Source: Antedon bifida | Lineage: Eukaryota > Echinodermata > Crinoidea > Comatulida > Antedonidae | NCBI GenBank assembly: GCA_963402885.1 | Contig: OY727103.1 | Location: 19,286,823-19,350,822 of the forward strand | Reading direction: 5' to 3' | DNA: 64,000 nucleotides | Program-made: the position numbers and the translations under genes | In this document: positions 52,929-64,000 of the stretch, one piece after another | How the letters are laid out: each line of letters starts with the position of its first letter | Position numbering within the stretch: position 1 is the stretch's first letter | Notes under the pieces: model-generated | Told to the model about the DNA's origin: nothing | The model's database searches: none | What the model saw: only the letters and a program-made list of their open reading frames with translations

Positions 52929-53970
52929 GGACCATTCTACACCAATCTATACTATTGTGAACCCTGTCCGACGCGTCGGGGTGTGGTCATATGGCCACTT
53001 TAAAATTGGTGCTATTAATACTTATTAAAATAACACTAAAAATACGCATTTGAAAATTCTTTAAAACACGTCTTTGCCCGCACTGGGCCGGAGCAAGTGG
53101 CACATTTATGGAATGCCAGGACCATTCTACATCAATCTATACTATTGTGAACCCGGCCCGAGGCGTCGGGGTGTGGTCATATGGCCACTTTAAAAGTGGT
53201 GCTATTAATTCTTAGTAAATTAATGTTAAAAATACCCATTTGAAATTGCTTTAAAACACGTACTTGCCTGCACTGGGCCGGGGCAAGTGGCACATTTTTG
53301 GAATGCCAGGACCATTCTACATCAATCTATACTATTGTGAACCCGGCCTGAGGCGTAGGGGTGTGGTTATATGGCCATTTAAAATTGGTGCTATTAATAC
53401 TTAGTAAAAAAACACTAAAAATACGCATTTTAAATTGCTTTAAAACACGTACTTGCCCGCACTGGGCCGGGGCAAGTGGCACATTTTCTGAAAGCCAGTA
53501 CCATACTACGTCAATCTATACTATTGTGTACCCGGCCCGAGGCGTCGGGGTGTGGTCATATGGCCACTTTAAAATTGGTGCTATTAATACTTAGTAAAAT
53601 AACACTAAAAATTCGCATTTTAAATTGCTTTAAAACACGTACTTGCCCACACTGGGCCGGGGCAAGTGGCACATTTATGGAATGCCAGCACCATTCTACG
53701 TCCATTTATACTATTGTGAATCCGGTCCGAGGCGTCGGGGTGTGGTCATATGGCCACTTTAAAAGTGGTGCTATTAATTCTTAGTAAATTAATGCTAAAA
53801 ATACGCATTTTAAATTGCTTTAAAACACGTACTTGCCCGCACTGGGCCGGGGCAAGTGCCACATTTATGGAAAGCCAGGATCATTCTACACCAATCTATA
53901 CTATTGTGAACCCTGTCCGACGCGTCGGGGTATGGTCATATGGCCACTTTAAAATTGGTGCTATTAAAAT
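52929..53970 (+). repeat. Satellite segmental duplication, copy 2 (offset 1519 bp)
   Basis: Counterpart of 51410-52455. It differs at scattered single bases and diverges at about 53965, where AAAATTTATTAAAATAG replaces ATACTTAGTAAAATAAC. Confidence 0.9.
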
Positions 53971-54529
53971 TTATTAAAATAGCACTAAAAATACGCATTT
54001 TAAATTGCTTTAAATCACGTACTTGCCCGCACTGTGCCGGGGCAAGTGGCACATTTATGGAATGCCAGCACCATTCTACGTCAATTTATACTATTGTGAA
54101 CCCGGCCCGAGGCGTCGGGGTGTGGTCATATGGCCACTTTAAAAGTGGTGCTATTAATTCTTAGTAAATTAATGTTAAAAATACCCATTTGAAATTGCTT
54201 TAAATCACGTACTTGCCCGCACTGTGCCGGTGCAAGTGGCAAATTTATGGAATGCCAGCACCATTCTACGTCAATTTATACTATTGTGAACCCGGCCCGA
54301 GGCGTCGGGGTGGGTCCTATGGCCACTTTAAAATTGGTGCTATTAATACTTATTAAAATAGCACTAAAAATACGCATTTTAAATTGTTTTAAATCACGTA
54401 CTTGTCCGCACTGGGCCGGGGCAAGTGGCACATTTATGGAATGCCAGTACCATTCTACGTCAATTTATACTATTGTGAACCCGGCCTGAAGCGTCGGGGT
54501 GTGGTCATATGGCCACTTTAAAAGTGGTG

Positions 54530-56215
54530 CTAGTAATTCTTAGTAAATTAATGTTAAAAATACCCATTTGAAATTGCTTTAAAACACGAACTTGCCTGCA
54601 CTGGGCCGGGGCAAGTGGTACATTTATGGAATGCCAGGACCATTCTACATCAACCTATACTATTGTGAACCCGGCCCGAGGTGTCGGGGTGTGGTCATAT
54701 GGCCATTTAAAATTGGTGCTATTAATACTTAGTAAAATAACACTAAAAATACGCATTTTAAATTGCTTTAAAAAACGTACTTGCCCGCACTGGGCCGGGG
54801 CAAGTGCCACATTTCCTGAAAGCCAGTACCATACTACGTCAATCTATACTATTGTGTACCCGGCCCGAGGCGTCGGGGTGTGGTCATATGGCCACTTTAA
54901 AAGTGGTGCTATTAATACTTACTAAAATAACACTAAAAATTCGCATTTTAAATTGCTTTAAAACACGTACTAGCCCGCACTAGGCCGGGGCAAGTGACAC
55001 ATTTCTTGAAAGCCAGGACCATTCTACACCAATCTATACTATTGTAAATCCTGTCCGACGCGTCGGGGTGTGGTCATATGGCCACTTTAAAATTGGTGCT
55101 ATTAATACTTAGTAAAATAACACTAAAAATACGCATTATAAATTGCTTTAAAACACGTACTTGCCCGCACTGGGCCGGGGCAAGTGGCACATTTCCTGAA
55201 AGCCAGTACCATACTACGTCAATCTATACTATTGTGTACTCGGCCCGAGGCGTCGGGGTGTGGTCATATGGCCACTTTAAAAGTGGTGCTATTAATACTT
55301 AGTAAATTAATGCTAAAAATACGCATTTTAAATTGCTTTAAAACACGTACTTGCCCGCACTGGGCCGGGGCAAGTGCCACATTTATGGAAAGCCAGGACC
55401 ATTCTACACCAATCTATACTATTGTGAACCCTGTCCGACGCGTCGGGGTGTGGTCATATGGCCACTTTAAAATTGGTGCTATTAATACTTAGTAAAATAA
55501 CACTAAAAATACGCATTTGGAAATGCTTTAAAACACGTATTTGCCCGCAGTGGGCCGGGGCAAGTGGCACATTTATGGAATGCCAGCACCATTCTACGAC
55601 AATTTATCCTATTGTGAACCCGGCCCGAGGCGTCGGGGTGTGGTCATATGGCCACTTTAAAAGTGGTGCTATTAATTCTTAGTAAATTAATGTTAAAAAT
55701 ACCCATTTGAAATTGCTTTAAAACACGTACTTGCCTGCACTGGGCCGGGGCAAGTGGCACATTTTTGGAATGCCAGGACCATTCTACATCAATCTATACT
55801 AATGTGAACCCGGCCTGAGGCGTCGGGGTGTGGTCATATGACCACTTTAAAATTGGTGCTATTAATACTTAGTAAAATAGCACTAAAAATACGCATTTTA
55901 AATTGCTTTAAAACACGTACTTGTCCACACTGGGCCGGGGCAAGTGGCACATTTATGAAATACCAGCACCATTCTACGTCAATTTATACTAGTGTGAACC
56001 CGGCCCGTGGCGTCGGGGTGTGGTCATATGGCCACTTTAAAAGTGGTGCTATTAATTCTTAGTAAATTAATGTTAAAAATACCCATTTGAAATTGCTTTA
56101 AAACACGTACTTGCCTGCACTGGGCCGGCGCAAGTGGCACATTTATGGAATGCCAGGACCATTCTACATCAATCTATACTATTGTGAACCCGGCCCGAGG
56201 CGTCGGGGTGTGGTC
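54530..56215 (+). repeat. Nine-monomer satellite duplication, copy 1 (offset 1709 bp)
   Basis: It starts at GCTAGTAATTCTTAG, with CACGAACTTGCC and GTGGTACATTT as diagnostic variants. Copy 2 begins only about 20 bp after copy 1 ends, so this is a direct tandem duplication of nine monomers. Confidence 0.92.
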
Positions 56216-56238
56216 ATATGGCCACTTTAAAAGTGGTG

Positions 56239-57924
56239 CTAGTAATTCTTAGTAAATTAATGTTAAAAATACCCATTTGAAATTGCTTTAAAACACGAAC
56301 TTGCCTGCACTGGGCCGGGGCAAGTGGTACATTTATGGAATGCCAGGACCATTCTACATCAACCTATACTATTGTGAACCCGGCCCGAGGTGTCGGGGTG
56401 TGGTCATATGGCCATTTAAAATTGGTGCTATTAATACTTAGTAAAATAACACTAAAAATACGCATTTTAAATTGCTTTAAAAAACGTACTTGCCCGCACT
56501 GGGCCGGGGCAAGTGCCACATTTCCTGAAAGCCAGTACCATACTACGTCAATCTATACTATTGTGTACCCGGCCCGAGGCGTCGGGGTGTGGTCATATGG
56601 CCACTTTAAAAGTGGTGCTATTAATACTTACTAAAATAACACTAAAAATTCGCATTTTAAATTGCTTTAAAACACGTACTAGCCCGCACTAGGCCGGGGC
56701 AAGTGACACATTTCTTGAAAGCCAGGACCATTCTACACCAATCTATACTATTGTAAATCCTGTCCGACGCGTCGGGGTGTGGTCATATGGCCACTTTAAA
56801 ATTGGTGCTATTAATACTTAGTAAAATAACACTAAAAATACGCATTATAAATTGCTTTAAAACACGTACTTGCCCGCACTGGGCCGGGGCAAGTGGCACA
56901 TTTCCTGAAAGCCAGTACCATACTACGTCAATCTATACTATTGTGTACTCGGCCCGAGGCGTCGGGGTGTGGTCATATGGCCACTTTAAAAGTGGTGCTA
57001 TTAATACTTAGTAAATTAATGCTAAAAATACGCATTTTAAATTGCTTTAAAACACGTACTTGCCCGCACTGGGCCGGGGCAAGTGCCACATTTATGGAAA
57101 GCCAGGACCATTCTACACCAATCTATACTATTGTGAACCCTGTCCGACGCGTCGGGGTGTGGTCATATGGCCACTTTAAAATTGGTGCTATTAATACTTA
57201 GTAAAATAACACTAAAAATACGCATTTGAAAATGCTTTAAAACACGTATTTGCCCGCACTGGGCCGGGGCAAGTGGCACATTTATGGAATGCCAGCACCA
57301 TTCTACGACAATTTATCCTATTGTGAACCCGGCCCGAGGCGTCGGGGTGTGGTCATATGGCCACTTTAAAAGTGGTGCTATTAATTCTTAGTAAATTAAT
57401 GTTAAAAATACCCATTTGAAATTGCTTTAAAACACGTACTTGCCTGCACTGGGCCGGGGCAAGTGGCACATTTTTGGAATGCCAGGACCATTCTACATCA
57501 ATCTATACTAATGTGAACCCGGCCTGAGGCGTCGGGGTGTGGTCATATGACCACTTTAAAATTGGTGCTATTAATACTTAGTAAAATAGCACTAAAAATA
57601 CGCATTTTAAATTGCTTTAAAACACGTACTTGTCCACACTGGGCCGGGGCAAGTGGCACATTTATGAAATACCAGCACCATTCTACGTCAATTTATACTA
57701 TTGTGAACCCGGCCCGAGGCGTCGGGGTGTGGTCATATGGCCACTTTAAAAGTGGTGCTATTAATTCTTAGTAAATTAATGTTAAAAATACCCATTTGAA
57801 ATTGCTTTAAAACACGTACTTGCCTGCACTGGGCCGGGGCAAGTGGCACATTTATGGAATGCCAGGACCATTCTACATCAATCTATACTATTGTGAACCC
57901 GGCCCGAGGCGTCGGGGTGGGTCC
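56239..57924 (+). repeat. Nine-monomer satellite duplication, copy 2 (offset 1709 bp)
   Basis: It is nearly identical to 54530-56215, including rare variants such as GCATTATAAATTGC and ATGAAATACCAGCACC. A third, partial match to the beginning of the unit lies at about 58137-58740. Confidence 0.92.
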
Positions 57925-60900
57925 TATGGCCACTTTAAAATTGGTGCTATTAATACTTATTAAAATAGCACTAAAAATACGCATTTTAAATTGCTTTAAA
58001 TCACGTACTTGCCCGCACTGGGCCGGGGCAAGTGGCACATTTATGGAATGCCAGTACCATTCTACGTCAATTTATACTATTGTGAACCCGGCCTGAAGCG
58101 TCGGGGTGTGGTCATATGGCCACTTTAAAAGTGGTGCTAGTAATTCTTAGTAAATTAATGTTAAAAATACCCATTTGAAATTGCTTTAAAACACGAACTT
58201 GCCTGCACTGGGCCGGGGCAAGTGGTACATTTATGGAATGCCAGGACCATTCTACATCAACCTATACTATTGTGAACCCGGCCCGAGGTGTCGGGGTGTG
58301 GTCATATGGCCATTTAAAATTGGTGCTATTAATACTTAGTAAAATAACACTAAAAATACGCATTTTAAATTGCTTTAAAACACGTACTTGCCCGCACTGG
58401 GCCGGGGCAAGTGCCACATTTCCTGAAAGCCAGTACCATACTACGTCAATCTATACTTTTGTGTACCCGGCCCGAGGCGTCGGGGTGTGGTCATATGGCC
58501 ACTTTAAAAGTGGTGCTATTAATACTTACTAAAATAACACTAAAAATTCGCATTTTAAATTGCTTTAAAACACGTACTAGCCCGCACTAGGCCGGGGCAA
58601 GTGACACATTTCTTGAAAGCCAGGACCATTCTACACCAATCTATACTATTGTAAATCCTGTCCGACGCGTCGGGGTGTGGTCATATGGCCACTTTAAAAT
58701 TGGTGCTATTAATACTTAGTTAAATAACACTAAAAATACGCATTTGAAAATGCTTTAAAACACGTATTTGCCCGCACTGGGCCGGGGCAAGTTGCACATT
58801 TATGGAATGCCAGCACCATTCTACATAAATCTATACTATTGTGAACCCGGCCCAAGGCGTCGGGGTGTGGTCATATGGCCATTTAAAATTGGTGCTATTA
58901 ATTCTTAGTAAATTAATGTTAAAAATACCCATTTGAAATTGCTTTAAAACACGTACTTGCCTGCACTGGGCCGGGGCAAGTGGCACATTTTTTGAATGCC
59001 AGGACCATTCTACATCAATCTATACTAATGTGAACCCGGCCCGAGGCGTCGGGGTGTGGTCATATGACCACTTTAAAATTGGTGCTATTAATACTTAGTA
59101 AAATAGCACTAAAAATACGCATTTTAAATTGCTTTAAAACACGTACTTGCCCACATGGGCCGGGGCAAGTGGCACATTTATGGAATGCCAGCACCATTCT
59201 ACGTCAATTTATACTATTGTGAACCCGGCCCGAGGCGTCGGGGTGTGGTCATATGGCCACTTTAAAAGTGGTGCTATTAATTCTTTGTAAATTAATGTTA
59301 AAAATACCCATTTGAAATTGCTTTGAAACACGTACTTGCCTGCACTGGGCCGGGGCCAAGTGGCACATTTATGGAATGCCAGGACCATTCTACATCAACC
59401 TATACTATTGTGAACCCGGCCCGAGGCGTCGGGTTGTGGTCCTATGGCCACTTTAAAATTGGTGCTATTAATACTTAGTAAAATAGCACTAAAAATACGC
59501 ATTTTAAATTGCTTTAAATCACGTACTTGCCCGAACTGGGCCGGGGCAAGTGGCACATTTATGGAATGCCAGCACCATTCTACGTCAATTTATACTATTG
59601 TGAACCCGGCCCGAGGCGTCGGGGTGTGGTCATATGGCCACTTTAAAAGTGGTGCTATTAATTCTTAGTAAATTAATGTTAAAAATACCCATTTGAATTT
59701 GCTTTAAAACACGTACTTGCCTGCACTGGGCCGGGGCAAGTGGCACATTTATGGAATGCCAGGACCATTCTACATCAACCTATACTATTGTGAACCCGGC
59801 CCGAGGTGTCGGGGTGTGGTCATATGGCCATTTAAAATTGGTGCTATTATTACTTAGTAAAATAACACTAAAAATACGCATTTTAAATTGCTTTAAAACA
59901 CGTACTTGCCCGCACTGGGCCGGGGCAAGTGGCACATTTCCTGAAAGCCAGTACCATACTACGTCAATCTATACTATTGTGTTCCCGGCCCGAGGCGTCG
60001 GGGTGTGGTCATATGGGCACTTTAAAAGTGGTGCTATTAATACTTAGTAAAATAACACTAAAAATTCGCATTTTAAATTGCTTTAATACACGTACTTGCC
60101 CGCACTGGGCCGGGGCAAGTGGCACATTTCTTGAAAGCCAGGACCATTCTACACCAATCTATACTATTGTGAACCCTGTCCGACGCGTCGGGGTATGGTC
60201 ATATGGCCACTTTAAAATTGGAGCTAATAATACTTAGTAAAATAACACTAAAAATACGCATTTGAAAATGCTTTAAAACACGTATTTGCCCGCACTGGGT
60301 CGGGGCAAGTGGCACATTTATGGAATGCCAGCACCATTCTACGACAATTTATACTATTGTGAACCCGGCCCGATGCGTCGGGGTGTGGTCATATGGCCAC
60401 TTTAAAAGTGGTGCTATTAATTCTTAGTAAATTAATGTTAAAAATACCCATTTGAAATTGCTTTAAAACACGTACTTGCCTGCACTGGGCCGGGGCAAGT
60501 GGCACATTTTTGGAATGCCAGGACCATTCTACATCAATCTATACTAATGTGAACCCGGCCCGAGGCGTCGGGGTGTGGTCATATGGCCACTTTAAAATTG
60601 GTGCTATTAATACTTAGTAAAATAACACTAAAAATACGCATTTGAAAATGCTTTAAAACATGTATTTGCCCGCACTGGGCCGGGGCAAGTGGCACATTTA
60701 TGGAATGCCAGCACCATTCTACGACAATTTATACTATTGTGAACCCGGCCCGAGGCGTCGGGGTGTGGTCATATGGCCACTTTAAAAGTGGTGCTATAAA
60801 ATTCTTAGTAAATTAATGTTAAAAATACCCATTTGAAATTGCTTTAAAACACGTACTTGCCTGCACTGGGCCGGGGCAAGTGGCACATTTTTAGAATGCC

Positions 60901-63900
60901 AGGACCATTCTACATCAATCTATACTATTGTGAACCCGGCCCGAGGCGTCGGGGTGTGGTTATATGGCCACTTTAAAATTGGTGCTATTAATACTTAGTA
61001 AAATAGCACTAAAAATACGCATTTTAAATTGCTTTAAAACACGTACTTGCCCACACTGGGCCGGGGCAAGTGGCACATTTATGGAATGCCAGCACCATTC
61101 TACGTCAATTTATACTATTGTGAACCCGGCCCGAGGCGTCGGGGTGTGGTCATATGGCCACTTTAAAAGTGGTGCTATTAATTCTTAGTAAATTAATGTT
61201 AAAAATACCCATTTGAAATTGCTTTAAACACGTACTTGCCTGCACTGGGCCGGGGCAAGTGGCACATTTATGGAATGCCAGGACCATTTTACATCAATCT
61301 ATACTATTGTGAACCCGGCCAGAGGCGTCGGGGTGTGGTCCTATGGCCACTTTAAAATTGGTGCTATTAATACTTAGTAAAATAGCACTAAAAATACGCA
61401 TTTTAAATTGCTTTAAATCACGTACTTGCCCGCAGTGTGCCGGGGCAAGTGGCACATTTATGGAATGCCAGCACCATTCTACGTCAATTTATACTATTGT
61501 GAACCCGGCCCGATGCGTCGGGGTGTGGTCATATGGCCACTTTAAAAGTGGTGCTATTAATTCTTAGTAAATTAATGTTAAAAATACCCATTTGAAATTG
61601 CTTTAAAACACGTACTTTCCTGCACTGGGCCGGGGCAAGTGGCACATTTTTGGAATGCCAGGACCACTCTACATCAATCTATACTAATGTGAACCCGGCC
61701 CGAGGCGTCGGGGTGTGGTCATATGACCACTTTAAAATTGGTGCTATTAATTCTTAGTAAATTAATGTTAAAAATACCCATTTGAAATTGCTTTAAAACA
61801 CGTCCTTGCCTGCACTGGGCCGGGGCAAGTGGCACATTTTTTAAATGCCAGGACCATTCTACATCAATCTATACTATTGTAAACCCGGCCCGAGGCCTCG
61901 GGGTGTGGTCATATGGCCACTTTAAAATTGGTGCTATTAATACTTAGTAAAATAGCACTAAAAATACGCATTTTAAATTGCCCTTAAATCACGTACTTTC
62001 CCGCACTCTGCCGGGGCAAGTGGCACATTTATGGAATGCCAGCACCATTCTACGTCAATTTATACTATTGTGAACCCGGCCCGAGGCGTCGGGGTGGGTC
62101 ATATGGCCCCTTTAAAAGTGGTGCTATTAATTCTTAGTAAATTAATGTTAAAAATACCCATTTAAAATTGCTTTAAAACACGTACTTGCCTGCACTGGGC
62201 CGGGGCAAGTGGCACATTTATGGAATGCCAGGACCATTCTACATCAATCTATACTATTGTGAACCCGGCCCGAGGCCTCGGGGTGTGGTCATATGGCCAC
62301 TCTAAAATTGGTGCTATTAATACTTAGTAAAATAGCACTAACAATACGCATTTTAAATTGCTTTAAAACACGTACTTGCCCACACTGGGTCGGGGCAAGT
62401 GGCACATTTATGGAATGCCAGCACCATTCTACGTCAATTTATACTATTGTGAACCCGGCCCGAGGCGTCGGGGTGTGGTCATATGGCCACTTTAAAAGTG
62501 GTGCTATTAATTCTTAGTAAATTAATGTTAAAAATACCCATTTGAAATTGCTTTTAAACACGTACTTGCCTGCACTGGGCCGGGGCAAGTGGCACATTTA
62601 TGGAATGCCAGGACCATTCTACATCAACCTATACTATTGTGAACCCGGCCCGAGGTGTCGGGGTGTGGTCATATGGCCATTTAAAATTGGTGCTATTAAT
62701 ACTTAGTAAAAAAACACTAAAAATACGCATTTTAAATTGCTTTAAAACACGTACTTGCCCGCACTGGGCCGGGGCAAGTGGCACATTTCATGAAAGCCAG
62801 TACCATACTACGTCAATCTATACTATTGTGTACCCGGCCCGAGGCGTCGGGGTATGGTCATATGGCCACTTTATAAGTGGTGCTATTAATACTTAGTAAA
62901 ATAACACTAAATATTCGCATTATAAATTGCTTTAAAACACGTACTTGCCCGCACTGGGCCGGGGCAAGTGGCACATTTCCTGAAAGCTAGGACCATACTA
63001 CGTCAATCTATACTATCATGAACCCGGCCCGAGTCGTCGGGGTGTGGTCATATGGCCACTTTAAAAGTGGTGTTTACTAAATTAATGCTAAAAATACGCA
63101 TTTTAAATTGCTTTAAAATCCGTACTTGCCCGCACTGGGCCGGGGCAAGTGGCACATTTCTGGAATGCCAGGACACTTCTACGTCAATCTATACTATTGT
63201 GTACTCGGTCTGAGGAGGCGTCGGGGTGTGGTCATATGGCCACTTTAAAAGTGGTGCTATTAATTCTTAGTAAATTAATGCTAAAAATACGCATTTTAAA
63301 TTGCTTTAAAACACGTACTTGCCCGCACTGGGCCGGGGCAAGTGCCACATTTATGGAAAGCCAGGACCATTCTACACCAATCTATACTATTGTGAACCCT
63401 GTCCGACGCTTCGGGGTGTGGTCATATGGCCACTTTAAAATTGGTGCTATTAATACTTAGTAAAATAACACTAAAAATACGCATTTGAAAATGCTTTAAA
63501 ACACGTATTTGCCCGCACTGGGCCGGGGCAAGTGGCACATTTCTGGAATGCCAGGACACTACTACGTCAATCTATACTATTGTGTACTCGGCCTGAGGCG
63601 TCGGAGTGTGGTCATATGGCCAATTTAAAAGTGGTGCTATTAATACTTAGTAAATTTATGCTAAAAATACGCATTTTAAATTGCTTTAAAACACGTACTT
63701 GCCCGCACTGGGCCGGGGCAAGTGCCACATTTATGGAAAGCCAGGACCATTCTACATCAATCTATACTATTGTGAACCCGGCCCGAGGCGTCGGGGTGTG
63801 GTCATATGGCCACTTTAAAATTGGTGCTATTAATACTTAGTAAATTAATGCTAAAAATACGCATTTTAAATTGCTTTAAAACACGTACTTGCCCGCACTG

Positions 63901-64000
63901 GGCCGGGGCAAGTGCCACATTTATGGAAAGCCAGGACCATTCTACATCAATCTATACTATTGTGAACCCGGCCCGAGGCGTCGGGGTGTGGTCATATGGC

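Larger units (their letters stand above)
45749..64000 (+). repeat. Satellite array, plus-oriented block (about 96 monomers, runs off the window)
   Basis: Tandem monomers of about 190 bp (379 bp per pair) with CACGTACTTGCCCGCACTGG, GCCGGGGCAAGTGGCACATT, CCCGAGGCGTCGGGGTGTGG and CATATGGCCACTTTAAAAG. From about 49.5 kb two monomer types mostly alternate: one with AAAATAGCACTAAAAATACG and CCAGCACCATTCTACGTCAA, the other with AAATTAATGTTAAAAATACC and CCAGGACCATTCTACATCAA. Multi-monomer duplications are superimposed. Open frames of up to 216 codons here are by-products. A length of about 190 bp is near one nucleosome repeat. Confidence 0.98.

Noticed and set aside
42136..64000. Dozens of ORFs of 60-216 codons with similar sequence
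   Set aside because: They repeat with the satellite monomer, appear on whichever strand the monomer faces, and have no start context or domain. They are satellite by-products and not a gene family.
42138..64000. CRISPR-like array
   Set aside because: The repeats are about 190 bp and contiguous without unique spacers, in an animal genome. It is satellite DNA.
42138..64000. CENP-B box in the satellite
   Set aside because: I did not find the TTCG...CGGG core arrangement with the required spacing in the monomers. Centromere function is therefore not inferred from a binding site.

Overview
The window is nuclear DNA from an animal. It is AT-rich, has long introns with GT-AG splice sites, and is crowded with LINE, SINE, LTR-retrotransposon, MITE-like and minisatellite sequence. 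The one host gene that can be recognised is a 16-exon, plus-strand orthologue of FBXL13, the F-box/leucine-rich-repeat protein that is dynein regulatory complex subunit 6 (DRC6) of motile cilia. The repeat content (CR1/L2-type LINEs, tRNA-derived SINEs, BEL/Pao and Gypsy remnants, Helitron-like elements) suggests a marine invertebrate, perhaps a non-vertebrate deuterostome such as an echinoderm. That placement is inference; no taxon-diagnostic sequence was identified.

Layout. 1-9.7 kb: no host exon is recognised. This stretch holds a nearly full-length CR1/L2-type LINE (about 3.1-6.46 kb, broken by one frameshift), two tRNA-derived SINEs (about 1.63 and 7.58 kb), short tandem repeats and a Helitron-like copy. 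9.77-39.9 kb: the FBXL13 exons. Their phases agree at all 15 junctions and give 759 codons. The gene is 5'-incomplete, because roughly 100 residues upstream of the first recognised exon are missing compared with vertebrate FBXL13. The introns hold nested debris: a BEL/Pao integrase, at least six LINE fragments, three TTAA-ended MITE copies, two inverted Helitron-like copies, a 465-bp foldback element, and five minisatellites with units of 17, 21, 33, 34 and 40 bp. One intron (29.6-31.4 kb) carries, antisense to the gene, a GC-rich retroelement 3' end. There a Gypsy-type integrase tail is followed by a PHD-like finger, a C2H2-like finger and a degenerate TatD-like metal-dependent hydrolase domain.

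39.9-42.1 kb: the 3' flank of FBXL13, with interstitial TTAGGG repeats and a small Helitron-like end. 42.1-64.0 kb: a satellite array with monomers of about 185-190 bp that runs off the right edge. The first 19 or so monomers are in one orientation and the next 96 or so in the other, with the switch near 45,748. Arms of more than 1.2 kb at 42.6-43.9 and 46.3-47.6 kb are near-identical inverted copies. The plus-oriented part shows dimer alternation and nested multi-monomer duplications (offsets 1519 and 1709 bp). The many ORFs in the satellite and in the minisatellites are by-products of repetition, not genes.

Functional picture: one cilia gene next to a satellite block that may be pericentromeric or subtelomeric. 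The rest is mobile DNA of several generations, in which an autonomous LINE and a SINE share the same 3' tail and so probably the same retrotransposition machinery.
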